From Pseudomonadota bacterium (lineage in GTDB: Bacteria > Pseudomonadota > Gammaproteobacteria > Steroidobacterales > GCA-2729495): a stretch of DNA of 56,581 nt. Each line of letters opens with the position of its first letter. The stretch's first letter is position 1. The DNA is taken from assembly GCA_963205295.1 (NCBI GenBank), contig CAUJIY010000138.1, positions 1 through 56,581 on the forward strand, in the 5' to 3' direction. Positions 36,245 through 44,332 of this stretch are shown here, piece after piece. The position numbers were made by a program, and so were the translations under genes. Under the pieces are notes generated by a model. The model had not been told where the DNA came from. It did not search any database and saw nothing but the letters and a program-made list of their open reading frames with translations.

Positions 36245-38335
36245 TCAGCCAGTCGCGCGGCCCTCGGCACTCGGGGCGCTCTCGAGGACCACGCCGCGGG
36301 TCTGGACGAAATTGCCCTGGAAGTAGGCGATACCGAGCTGCCAGAGTACGGCCATGGTCTTGGCGTCCTCGACCCGCTCGGCAATGGTGCGGATGTTGAG
36401 CTTGCGGGCCACCTGGGCCAGCGCGCTGACCTTGCGTTGCTGGTCGGAGTCGCGGTGCAGTCCTTGCATCAGGCTGCCGTCGATCTTCATGAACTGCATC
36501 GGTATGTGGTGCAGCAGCTGCGCCGAGTCCCGGCCGGTGCCGACGTGGTCGATGGCGAAGAGGAAGCCGGCGGCGGCGAGCTTTTCCGAGAGTTCCCGCG
36601 TCTGGCGCGTCTGTTGTGCGGCAACTTCCTCGCTGACCTGGAAACATACCCGCTGCGCCGGCACCTTCATGCTGCGCAGCCGGGCGCCGAGCCACTCGGC
36701 CAGTGACTCGTCGACGACCGAGTCGCGCGACAGCCGCACGAATACCAGGGTCGGTTGCTTGGTGGCGCAGAACGAGAGCGAGGCGCCGATCACCCAGCGG
36801 TCCACGTTCTTGATCATGTGTGCGCGCTCGGCCGGCGGCACGAACTCGTTGGGCAGGATGAGGTTGCCGGCTTCGTCGACCATGCGCACCAGGGTGTCGA
36901 ACATGCCCTGGACTTCCTCGGTGAGGCTCGCGATCGGCTGATGGACGAGGCGGAAGCGGTTCTGCATCAGCGCCGTGCGGATGCGTGGCACCCAGGTTGC
37001 ATCGAGTACGCGCACTTTCTGGGTAGCCGAAGTCGAATCGCAAAGCTCGACGCGGTTGCCACCGGCATCGCGGCCGGTGCGGCAGGCCTTCTCCGCGGCG
37101 GTCAGCAGCTCCGCGACGCTGTTGGATTCGCTGCCGATCTCGGTGAGCCCGACGGTGCAGGTCAGGGTAGTCGACTGGTGGTCGACCTCGAACACCCGGC
37201 CGGCAACGGCCTTGCGCACCTGTTCGGCCCAGGACTCGATGTCGTTCATGGTGCCGCGCTCGACGATGGCGGCGAAGATCGTGCCGCCGAACCGCCCGCA
37301 CAGATCGTTCGGCTGCAGCAGTTCACGCAGCAGTTCGGCGAGGCGCAGGATCAGCGCCTCGGTGCCGAGCAGGCCGACGTCGCGGTGCACGCGTGAGAAG
37401 TGATCCGGGCGGATGTAGGCGAGCGCGCGCACGCCGGCTGTCAGGGGCTTCTGCAGCCGCTGCTCCATCTGCTCGAGGAAGTGGTGGCGCAACAGGAAGC
37501 CCGTGGAGGGATCCTTCCACAGGGCCTGTTCGACCAGTTCCTCGGGTGGGGCCTCGGCCGGACGCTCGGCCGGCACGATCACGCGCACCGCGGGCTCGCC
37601 ATCGACGGTGACCCGCTGCAGTTTCAGTTCCAGGCCTATGCCGGAGCCATCGCGACGCTCGCCCGTGACCTGCAGGCTGGCGTCGTGCCACTTGCCCTTG
37701 AGGCAGGCCTGCATCGCGCCCTTCAGGCTCGGCTGGTCCTTGTCGCAGAACAGGTCCATGAACGGCTGGCCCGCGAGGTCCTGCTCCTCCTCGAGCCCGA
37801 ACATCGCCAGCCAGGCCGGATTGGCCGTGATGACGATACCTTCCAGCACGTCGACGATCGCCTCGGTCGCACCCTTCATCAGGTTGCGCAGTTCCTGCTT
37901 GTACTGCGTGGCCGACGACAGCACGCCGTCGAGCGCTGCCTGCAGGCGGCGTGCCCGCAGCTCGCGCTCGACCACAGCCTGCAGCCGGCCCTTGTGGGTG
38001 AGGGAGACGACGTCGCGCACGCCGGCGGCGACCGCATCGGCGATGCTGCGCTCGGTGACCTGCTGGCGCACCAGCAGCACGGGAATCGGCGGGTTGCGAC
38101 GGAAGATGGTGCCGGAGAGCCCGGTGAGGTCGAGGTCCGGCTCGTCGGCGAAGATCAGGACCAGTTCGGGCGGCTGTTCGGCGATCGCTTCCTCGAGCGC
38201 CGCCGGTTCGTCGACGCGTCGGCAGTGCACGGCGTGCCCGGCTTCGCGCAGCACGGAATTGATCGCGGCGAGATGATCGTCGAGGCGACTGACGACGATC
38301 AGAGGCACACCAACTGCGTTCGCCAATGTCCGCAT
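36245..38335 (-). CDS. FimX-like protein: receiver-like, PAS, degenerate GGDEF and degenerate EAL domains
   Basis: 696 residues from ATG at 38335 (MRTLANAVGVPLIVVSRLDD); 38359 and 38455 are possible earlier starts. Order: receiver-like domain (about 8–120), PAS (about 165–260, 'LEGIVITANPAWLAMFGLEE'), GGDEF-like (about 275–430) where the GGDEF loop reads GGTIF (350–354), and EAL-like (about 450–690) where EAL reads DTL and the DDFGTG loop reads IDHVGTG. Both active sites are altered, as in Pseudomonas FimX (GDSIF/EVL), so it is probably a c-di-GMP receptor, not an enzyme. FimX controls type IV pilus assembly and twitching. The FimV-like gene is 177 bases downstream on the same strand. Confidence 0.8.
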   Translation of the reverse strand: MRTLANAVGVPLIVVSRLDDHLAAINSVLREAGHAVHCRRVDEPAALEEAIAEQPPELVLIFADEPDLDLTGLSGTIFRRNPPIPVLLVRQQVTERSIADAVAAGVRDVVSLTHKGRLQAVVERELRARRLQAALDGVLSSATQYKQELRNLMKGATEAIVDVLEGIVITANPAWLAMFGLEEEQDLAGQPFMDLFCDKDQPSLKGAMQACLKGKWHDASLQVTGERRDGSGIGLELKLQRVTVDGEPAVRVIVPAERPAEAPPEELVEQALWKDPSTGFLLRHHFLEQMEQRLQKPLTAGVRALAYIRPDHFSRVHRDVGLLGTEALILRLAELLRELLQPNDLCGRFGGTIFAAIVERGTMNDIESWAEQVRKAVAGRVFEVDHQSTTLTCTVGLTEIGSESNSVAELLTAAEKACRTGRDAGGNRVELCDSTSATQKVRVLDATWVPRIRTALMQNRFRLVHQPIASLTEEVQGMFDTLVRMVDEAGNLILPNEFVPPAERAHMIKNVDRWVIGASLSFCATKQPTLVFVRLSRDSVVDESLAEWLGARLRSMKVPAQRVCFQVSEEVAAQQTRQTRELSEKLAAAGFLFAIDHVGTGRDSAQLLHHIPMQFMKIDGSLMQGLHRDSDQQRKVSALAQVARKLNIRTIAERVEDAKTMAVLWQLGIAYFQGNFVQTRGVVLESAPSAEGRATG

Positions 38336-38417
38336 CCCAGGCCGGCCAGAGAACCCCATCCCGAACAGCCTGCGCAGGCTGACGGCGCGCTGCATTCTGC
38401 CGGTGGCCTGCAGGGGA

Positions 38418-38465
38418 TTATGTGACCCGTGTCTGGTTATGTGACCTGCCGGCAATTATGTCAGC
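38418..38465. repeat. Three direct repeats with 19-bp period
   Basis: TTATGTGACC at 38418, TTATGTGACC at 38437 and TTATGTCAGC at 38456, each exactly 19 bases after the previous. The array sits between the divergent fimX-like and efp genes, immediately upstream of the efp -10 candidate. The core TTATGTGA contains a CRP-type TGTGA half-site, but no palindrome is formed. It looks like a regulator-binding array. Confidence 0.6.
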
Positions 38466-38484
38466 AAGCGGCGGACAAAGGCCT

Positions 38485-38490
38485 TAGAAT
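38485..38490 (+). promoter_or_regulatory. Possible -10 box for efp
   Basis: TAGAAT about 98 bases before the efp start and 19 bases after the last 19-bp repeat. The -35 region is the third repeat itself (TTATGTCAGC), so a regulator there would touch polymerase. Confidence 0.35.
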
Positions 38491-38587
38491 GGCGCCCGCC
38501 CCGCCGGGGCAAGCCCGTCACGTCGGCAGCAGCGCGGGGCCGCCGCGATGGTCGCAGCTGCACGACCCGCACGCCCTTCGAACCACC

Positions 38588-39154
38588 ATGGCCAGGTACA
38601 GCACCAGCGAATTCAAGGCGGGCGTCAAGCTCCTGCTCGACGGCGACCCCTATGTCGTAATCGAGAACGAGTTCGTCAAGCCCGGCAAGGGCCAGGCGTT
38701 CAACCGTGTACGCGTGCGCAACCTCAAGACCGGGCGCACCGTGGAGAAGACCTTCAAGTCGGGCGATACGGCCGAGGCCGCCGACGTCGTGACCACGCCC
38801 ATGCAGTACCTCTACAACGACGGCGATACCTGGTACTTCATGGAGCCGGAGACCTTCGAGCAGCACGCCGCCGGCGCCGCGCCAGTGGCCGAGGCAAAGG
38901 CCTGGCTGAAGGAACAGATGCTCTGCAACATCACGCTGTGGAATGGCCAGCCGCTGCTGGTCGAGCCACCGCCGCACGCCGAGCTGAAGATCGTGCAGAC
39001 CGATCCCGGTGTGCGCGGCGACACCGCCACCGGTGGCATGAAGCCCGCCACGCTCGAGACCGGCGCCGTCGTCAAGGTGCCGCTGTTCATCGAGGAGGGG
39101 GAAACGATCAAGGTCGATACGCGGACCGGGGAATACATCTCGCGCGTGCGCTGA
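38588..39154 (+). CDS. efp: Elongation factor P
   Basis: 188 residues from ATG at 38588 ([20 protein letters not shown]). Three OB/KOW-like beta-barrels. The modification loop reads KPGKGQAF with Lys34, the residue beta-lysylated by EpmA, whose gene (epmA) follows convergently. EF-P helps ribosomes over polyproline stretches, of which FimV and the SPOR protein in this window have many Pro/Ala-rich linkers. Normal length. Confidence 0.96.
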   Translation: MARYSTSEFKAGVKLLLDGDPYVVIENEFVKPGKGQAFNRVRVRNLKTGRTVEKTFKSGDTAEAADVVTTPMQYLYNDGDTWYFMEPETFEQHAAGAAPVAEAKAWLKEQMLCNITLWNGQPLLVEPPPHAELKIVQTDPGVRGDTATGGMKPATLETGAVVKVPLFIEEGETIKVDTRTGEYISRVR

Positions 39155-39178
39155 GCGGGCCGGACGTTTCTGCGACCT

Positions 39179-40180
39179 TCAGTCCTGGTCCGGCCCGGGG
39201 GCGAAGGCCACCACCTGCCGGATCGAATCGAGTCCGAGCCCCGCCATCAGCAACCGGTCGAAGCCGACGGCGACACCACAGCAGTCGGGGAGTCCCACGG
39301 CGAGCGCCGCCAGCAGGGCTTCGTCGGGTGCCGTGTCGGGGCGACCGAGTTGGCGCCGCCGCTCGCGATCGAGCGTGAAGCGCCGGCGTTGCTCGGCGAC
39401 GTCGCCAAGTTCGTGGTATCCGTTGGCGAGTTCGATCCCGTCGAGGTAGATCTCGAAGCGGCGGGCGACGCGCACATCGTCCGGCACCAGCCGCGCGAGC
39501 GCTGCCTGGCTGGCGGGAAACCGGTCGACGACCACCAGCCCGCGTCCGCGCAGGGCCGGTTCCACGACGGCGACGACCAGCAGGTCGAGCCAGGCATCGC
39601 GGTCATCGCCGAGCCCCTGGGCAAGACCGGCGTCGAGTTGCACCCCGAGCAGAGCCTGGGCCCGGACGCGGATCGCCGCGACCGGCGCCTCGAGGGCATC
39701 GATGCCGGCGAACTCCTGCAGCAGCCCGGCGTAGCTGTCCATAACCGGCGCGGGCAGGGTGCGGCCGAGCGCGGCCGCCACGCTGCGCACGAAGTCGGCT
39801 GCCTCGGCGATGAAGCCGGCATAGTCGACGCTGCGCCGGTACCACTCCACCAGGGTGAACTCGGGCAGGTGGCGGGCACCGGACTCGCCGTCACGGAACA
39901 CCTTGCCGATCTGCCAGATGTCAGGAGCACCGGCGGCGAGCAGGCGCTTCATGTGGTACTCGGGCGAGGTGTGCAGGAAGAGCTCGCGTGTCGCAGGGCC
40001 GCCGAGGCTGACGCGGATGTTGGCGAGTTGCGGGTCGCTCACCGCATGGCTGACCAGCGCCGGGGTCTCGACCTCGAGCAGCCCGCGGGCGGCGAAGAAC
40101 GCCCGCGCCGCTGCGAGGGCCTGCGCCCGCTGGCGCAGTACGCCGGGTCCGGCGAGCGGACGCCAGTGGTCGCCGCTCAC
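39179..40180 (-). CDS. epmA: EF-P lysine ligase EpmA
   Basis: 333 residues with a GTG start at 40180. It is a class II aminoacyl-tRNA-synthetase-like core related to LysRS, without the tRNA anticodon domain: 'FLHTSPEYHMKRLLAAG', 'FRDGESGARHLPEFTLVEWY' (motif 2) and 'GLPDCCGVAVGFDRLLMA' (motif 3). EpmA attaches beta-lysine to EF-P Lys34. It is convergent with efp, with 24 bases between stops. Its start overlaps the psd stop by 4 bases. epmB (lysine 2,3-aminomutase) is not in the window. Confidence 0.94.
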   Translation of the reverse strand: MSGDHWRPLAGPGVLRQRAQALAAARAFFAARGLLEVETPALVSHAVSDPQLANIRVSLGGPATRELFLHTSPEYHMKRLLAAGAPDIWQIGKVFRDGESGARHLPEFTLVEWYRRSVDYAGFIAEAADFVRSVAAALGRTLPAPVMDSYAGLLQEFAGIDALEAPVAAIRVRAQALLGVQLDAGLAQGLGDDRDAWLDLLVVAVVEPALRGRGLVVVDRFPASQAALARLVPDDVRVARRFEIYLDGIELANGYHELGDVAEQRRRFTLDRERRRQLGRPDTAPDEALLAALAVGLPDCCGVAVGFDRLLMAGLGLDSIRQVVAFAPGPDQD

Positions 40181-41046
40181 GGTGTCGCGAGGCGCCCGAG
40201 CGTCGCGCCGACCTTCACCGCCTCGCCGACGGCGAGACCGGCGCGCCAGCCGGCCGCGCCACGCGGCAGCAGCACCACCACGGTCGAGCCCATGTTGAAC
40301 TGGCCGAGCAGGTCACCGCGCCCGAGGGCCATCCCGGGCGCCGCGGCGGGGTAGTCCCAGTGGTGCGGGCCGGCGGACCGCCGCGGCAGCACCTCGCCCG
40401 CCCAGGCGGTGGAGACACTGCCGACGTTGAGTGCACCCACCAGCACGATGGCAAACGGTCCCCACGGCGCCACGCCGTGGCAGACCAGCCGCTCGTTGCG
40501 GCTGAACAGCCGCGGGATGCGCGCGGCGGTGACGGCATTCACCGACCAGAGCTCGCCGGGCACGTGCGTCATGCGGCGGATGCGCCCGGCCACCGGCATG
40601 TGCACGCGGTGGTAGTTCCATGGCGCGAGGTAGATGGTGATGAACAGCCCGTCGTGGAATGCCGTCGCGGCCGCGGCATCGCCGAGGAGTTCGCCGGCGT
40701 CGTAGTCGCAGCCCTTGACCTGTAGCAGGGCCGCGCCGCGCAGCGCACCGACCTGCTGGACGATGCCGTCGGCGGGGCTGGTGACGGTGGCCGGATCCGG
40801 ATCCGCCGGCCGGGCTCCCGGTCGCAGTGCGCGCGTGAAGAAGGCGTTGAAGCTCGGGTAGCCGCCGGGCGGGGGCAGGGCCTCGGCGAGATCCACCGCG
40901 TACAGCCGCGTGAAGCCGCCGATCAGCAGGTCGCGCAGCAGCGGTCGGGTGCTGCGCGTGGCGCGGTATACGCAGCGGCCGAGGAGCCGTGCCGGCAGCA
41001 GGCGCTGCAGGACGATGAACAGGTTCTCGCGCAGGGGCTTGAGCAC
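40177..41046 (-). CDS. psd: Phosphatidylserine decarboxylase proenzyme
   Basis: 289 residues. 'GGYPSFNAFFTRALRPGARP', 'VTSPADGIVQQVGAL', 'LFITIYLAPWNYHRVHMPV', 'NERLVCHGVAPWGPFAIV' and 'GQFNMGSTVVVLL' are the Psd blocks. The proenzyme self-cleaves between Gly and Ser in the (L/M)GST motif to generate the pyruvoyl group; here it is MGST instead of LGST. The membrane-associated enzyme makes phosphatidylethanolamine. The gene starts 66 bases from divergent prmB and is coupled to epmA. Confidence 0.93.
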   Translation of the reverse strand: MLKPLRENLFIVLQRLLPARLLGRCVYRATRSTRPLLRDLLIGGFTRLYAVDLAEALPPPGGYPSFNAFFTRALRPGARPADPDPATVTSPADGIVQQVGALRGAALLQVKGCDYDAGELLGDAAAATAFHDGLFITIYLAPWNYHRVHMPVAGRIRRMTHVPGELWSVNAVTAARIPRLFSRNERLVCHGVAPWGPFAIVLVGALNVGSVSTAWAGEVLPRRSAGPHHWDYPAAAPGMALGRGDLLGQFNMGSTVVVLLPRGAAGWRAGLAVGEAVKVGATLGRLATP

Positions 41047-41058
41047 GGCAGGCCGGGT

Positions 41059-41088
41059 GGGCAGTCACGCTAGACTTGGGGGCAGTCA
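41059..41088. repeat. Two GGGCAGTCA direct repeats, 21 bases apart
   Basis: GGGCAGTCA at 41059–41067 and 41080–41088, flanking a TAGACT hexamer (41071–41076) in the psd/prmB divergent gap. The two-turn spacing suggests a protein-binding pair, but the copy number is low. Confidence 0.35.
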
Positions 41089-41112
41089 TTCTACACAGGG
41101 GTCCGCATCACC

Positions 41113-42024
41113 ATGCCCGCCACTGCCGCAACGGTCGGTGAGCTGCTGCACCGGGCTGCCGCCTGGTTCGCGGCGGCCGGCATCGTTTGTGCTCACGGTG
41201 CCGCGGACTGCCGCGACGAGGCTGCCGCGATCATCTACCACGTCCTCGGCCTGCGGCACGACGACCCGTCGGCGTACGGGCGAACCCTCTCGGACGACGA
41301 GCGGCAGCGCTGCGAAGCGCTGCTCGCCCGACGTATCGTCGAGCGCCAGCCGGCAGCGTACCTCCTCGGGGAGGCGTGGTTCGCTGGCCTGCCGTTTTTC
41401 GTGGACCGGCGCGTGCTCGTGCCACGCTCGCCGTTTGCCGAGCTGATCGAAGCGCGCTTCGCTCCGTGGCTGGCGCCACTCGACCGCCCGCGCATCCTCG
41501 AGCTCGGCACCGGCAGCGGCTGCATCGCCATCGCGTGCGCCCTGGCGTTCCCAGGCAGCGAGGTACTGGCGACGGACATTTCTGCCGACGCCCTGGCGGT
41601 GGCGCGGCGCAATGTCGAGCGCCACGGCACCGGCGGCCAGGTGCGGTTGCTGCAGGCCGATCTCTACACGGGCCTCGCCGGGCGCTTCGATCTGATCATC
41701 AGCAATCCGCCGTACGTACCCGACGGCGACCTCGTCGACATGCCGGCCGAGTTTGCCTGGGAGCCGCACGGTGCGCTCGCCGGCGGCGCTGACGGGCTCG
41801 ACCTCGTGCGCCGGATCGTGGGCGGCGCCGGTGCCTTCCTCGAACCGGACGGCTGGCTGGTGGTGGAGGTCGGCGGCGGCAGCGCCGTTCTCGAGGCGGC
41901 GTTCCCGCACGTGCCCTTCACCTGGCCGGAGTTCGAACGCGGTGGCGACGGGATTGCGCTGGTGGCGGCGGGCGACCTGCCGGGGGACAATGCGCCACCC
42001 GGGCGCGGCGCCCGGGGCGAATAG
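41113..42024 (+). CDS. prmB: Ribosomal protein uL3 glutamine methyltransferase
   Basis: 303 residues. An N-terminal helical bundle is followed by a Rossmann methyltransferase: SAM loop '[17 protein letters not shown]' and the glutamine-binding NPPY motif in '[15 protein letters not shown]'. PrmB methylates Gln150 of L3, and the HemK/PrmC paralogue is the alternative. PrmB is preferred because the gene directly precedes aroC and the '[13 protein letters not shown]' segment and length (about 300) are PrmB-like. Confidence 0.9.
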   Translation: MPATAATVGELLHRAAAWFAAAGIVCAHGAADCRDEAAAIIYHVLGLRHDDPSAYGRTLSDDERQRCEALLARRIVERQPAAYLLGEAWFAGLPFFVDRRVLVPRSPFAELIEARFAPWLAPLDRPRILELGTGSGCIAIACALAFPGSEVLATDISADALAVARRNVERHGTGGQVRLLQADLYTGLAGRFDLIISNPPYVPDGDLVDMPAEFAWEPHGALAGGADGLDLVRRIVGGAGAFLEPDGWLVVEVGGGSAVLEAAFPHVPFTWPEFERGGDGIALVAAGDLPGDNAPPGRGARGE

Positions 42025-42032
42025 GACGCGAT

Positions 42033-43136
42033 ATGGCCGGCAACACCCTGGGCAAGGCATTCACGGTCACGACCTTCGGCGAGAGCCACGGACCCGGGCT
42101 CGGCGCCATCGTCGATGGCTGCCCGCCGGGGCTCGCCCTGGCCGAGGACGACATCCAGCGCGACCTGGAGCGGCGCCGGCCGGGCCGGTCGCGGCACACG
42201 ACCCAGCGCCAGGAGCCCGACCGCGTGCGCATCATGTCCGGCGTGTTCGAGGGCGTGACCACGGGCACGCCGATCGGCCTGCTGGTGGAGAACGTCGACC
42301 AGCGTTCGAAGGACTACTCGGCCATCAAGGACAAGTTCCGGCCCGGCCACGCCGATTTCACCTACCAGCAGAAGTACGGCATCCGCGACTACCGCGGCGG
42401 CGGCCGTTCCTCGGCGCGTGAGACGGTGATGCGCGTGGCGGCGGGCGCGATCGCGCGCAAGTACCTGCGCGAGCGGCTCGGCGTGGAAATCTGGGCCTAT
42501 CTCGCGCAGCTCGGCCCACTGCGCCTCGGGGTCACCGACCGCGCGGCGATCGACGACAACCCGTTTTTCTGTGCCGAGCCGGCACGCGTGGCTGAGCTCG
42601 AGGCTTTCATGGACTCGTTGCGCCAGGAAGGCGACTCGATCGGCGCCCGCATCAACGTGGTGGTGCAGGGCATGCCGGCAGGACTCGGCGAACCGGTGTT
42701 CGCCAAGCTCGACGCCGAGATTGCCCACGCCATGATGGGGATCAATGCGGTCAAGGGCGTGGAGCTCGGCGATGGTTTCGCCGTGGTGGAGCAGCGCGGT
42801 TCGCAGCATCGCGACGAGATCGTGCCCGGCGGCTTTCGCAAGAACTCGGCTGGCGGCACGCTCGGGGGCATTTCCTCGGGCCAGGACCTGCTGGTGAGCA
42901 TCGCGCTCAAGCCCACCTCGAGCATCCGCCTGCCGGGCGCGACCGTCGATCAGGGTGGCGCCGCCACCGGGATCGTCACCACCGGCCGGCACGACCCCTG
43001 CGTCGGATTGCGGGCGGCACCGATCGCCGAGGCCATGCTGGCGCTGGTCCTGATGGACCACTGGCTGCGCCACCGTGCGCAGAACGCCGACGTGGTTCCG
43101 GGGCCGCCGGTAGCCGCCGCCCCGCCATCGACCTGA
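42033..43136 (+). CDS. aroC: Chorismate synthase
   Basis: 367 residues. '[20 protein letters not shown]', '[20 protein letters not shown]', '[20 protein letters not shown]' and '[20 protein letters not shown]' are the three chorismate synthase signatures. It makes chorismate from EPSP using reduced FMN. It starts 8 bases after prmB, the usual operon. Confidence 0.97.
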   Translation: MAGNTLGKAFTVTTFGESHGPGLGAIVDGCPPGLALAEDDIQRDLERRRPGRSRHTTQRQEPDRVRIMSGVFEGVTTGTPIGLLVENVDQRSKDYSAIKDKFRPGHADFTYQQKYGIRDYRGGGRSSARETVMRVAAGAIARKYLRERLGVEIWAYLAQLGPLRLGVTDRAAIDDNPFFCAEPARVAELEAFMDSLRQEGDSIGARINVVVQGMPAGLGEPVFAKLDAEIAHAMMGINAVKGVELGDGFAVVEQRGSQHRDEIVPGGFRKNSAGGTLGGISSGQDLLVSIALKPTSSIRLPGATVDQGGAATGIVTTGRHDPCVGLRAAPIAEAMLALVLMDHWLRHRAQNADVVPGPPVAAAPPST

Positions 43137-43162
43137 GTCTCGAGCGCGAGCCATGGCTGGAC

Positions 43163-43190
43163 TTGTAATCAGCCGCGCAATCCCTATCCT
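43163..43190 (+). promoter_or_regulatory. Possible asd promoter
   Basis: TTGTAA (43163–43168), 16-base spacer, TATCCT (43185–43190), 43 bases before asd. A moderate sigma70 match in the gap after aroC. Confidence 0.4.
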
Positions 43191-43232
43191 TCGCCGTCTG
43201 CCGGCGGGTCCGGCACGGAGTCGTTACGGGTC

Positions 43233-44255
43233 ATGAGCCAGAGTTACAACGTCGCAGTCCTCGGTGCCACCGGACTGGTGGGCGAGACGCTCATCAGCAT
43301 CCTCGAGGAGCGGAATTTTCCAGTCGCCCGATTCGTGCCGCTCGCCAGCGCACGCTCGGTGGGCAAGACCGTGCGCTTTCGCGGCGAGGACCACCCGGTG
43401 CAGGACGTGGAGAAGTTCGACTTCCGCGGCACGCAGATCGGGTTGTTCTCCGCGGGCGCCAGCGTCTCGGCCGTCTACGCACCGCGCGCGGGCGCAGCCG
43501 GCTGCGTGGTCATCGACAACACGTCGAAGTTTCGCTACGACGCCGACATCCCGCTGGTCGTTCCCGAGGTCAACCCCGAGGCGATCGCGCTGCACCGCAA
43601 GCGTCACATCATCGCCAACCCCAACTGCTCGACGATCCAGATGGTGGTGGCGCTGAAGCCGATCCACGACGCGGCAGGCATCACCCGCATCAACGTTGCC
43701 ACCTACCAGTCGGTGTCGGGTGCCGGGCGGCGCTCGGTCGAAACCCTGCGCCGCCAGGCCGGCCAGTCGCTCGACGACCAGCCGGTGCAGACCGACGGGG
43801 CCACCAAGCCCATCGCCTTCAACGTCGTTCCTCATATAGATGAGTTCCAGCCGAACGGCTACACGAAGGAAGAGATGAAGATGGTGTGGGAGACCCGCAA
43901 GATCCTCGGTGACGAGTCGATCCAGGTGAACCCCACCGCGGTACGGGTGCCGGTATTCTTCGGGCATTCCGAGGCCGTGCACGTCGAGACCCGCGAGAAA
44001 CTCGATGCCGCACGGGCGCGCGAGCTGCTCGCCCGCGCCCCGGGCATCACCGTCATCGACGAGGCCCGTCTCGGTGGTTACCCGACGGCCGTGACCGAGG
44101 CCGCGCACCGCGACAACGTGTTCGTCGGTCGCATCCGTGAGGATATTTCCTGCCCGCGCGGCCTCAGCCTGTGGGTCGTGGCCGACAATATCCGCAAGGG
44201 TGCGGCCCTGAACAGCATCCAGATCGCCGAAATTTTGGTGCGCGATTATTTTTAG
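43233..44255 (+). CDS. asd: Aspartate-semialdehyde dehydrogenase
   Basis: 340 residues. NADP loop 'VAVLGATGLVGETLISILEE', active-site Cys in 'IIANPNCSTIQMVVALKPI', substrate region 'TYQSVSGAGRRSVETL', and 'VRVPVFFGHSEAVHVE'. It makes aspartate semialdehyde for lysine, threonine, methionine and diaminopimelate. It stands before fimV as in Pseudomonas. The last codons contain the -35 box of the fimV promoter. Confidence 0.96.
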   Translation: MSQSYNVAVLGATGLVGETLISILEERNFPVARFVPLASARSVGKTVRFRGEDHPVQDVEKFDFRGTQIGLFSAGASVSAVYAPRAGAAGCVVIDNTSKFRYDADIPLVVPEVNPEAIALHRKRHIIANPNCSTIQMVVALKPIHDAAGITRINVATYQSVSGAGRRSVETLRRQAGQSLDDQPVQTDGATKPIAFNVVPHIDEFQPNGYTKEEMKMVWETRKILGDESIQVNPTAVRVPVFFGHSEAVHVETREKLDAARARELLARAPGITVIDEARLGGYPTAVTEAAHRDNVFVGRIREDISCPRGLSLWVVADNIRKGAALNSIQIAEILVRDYF

Positions 44256-44263
44256 GCTATAGT
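44235..44263 (+). promoter_or_regulatory. fimV promoter
   Basis: TTGGTG (44235–44240), 17-base spacer, TATAGT (44258–44263). The -35 box lies inside the end of asd and the -10 just after its stop; the start codon is 70 bases on. Confidence 0.6.
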
Positions 44264-44332
44264 GATCCCGGCTTTTCAGGGGTTTGCGAGCCATTGTTGC
44301 GCCTTCCATTCCGAGCACCACGAGGTGACGGC

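Noticed and set aside
38418-38465. CRISPR array
   Set aside because: Repeats are 10 bases with 9-base gaps and only three copies, too short for CRISPR.
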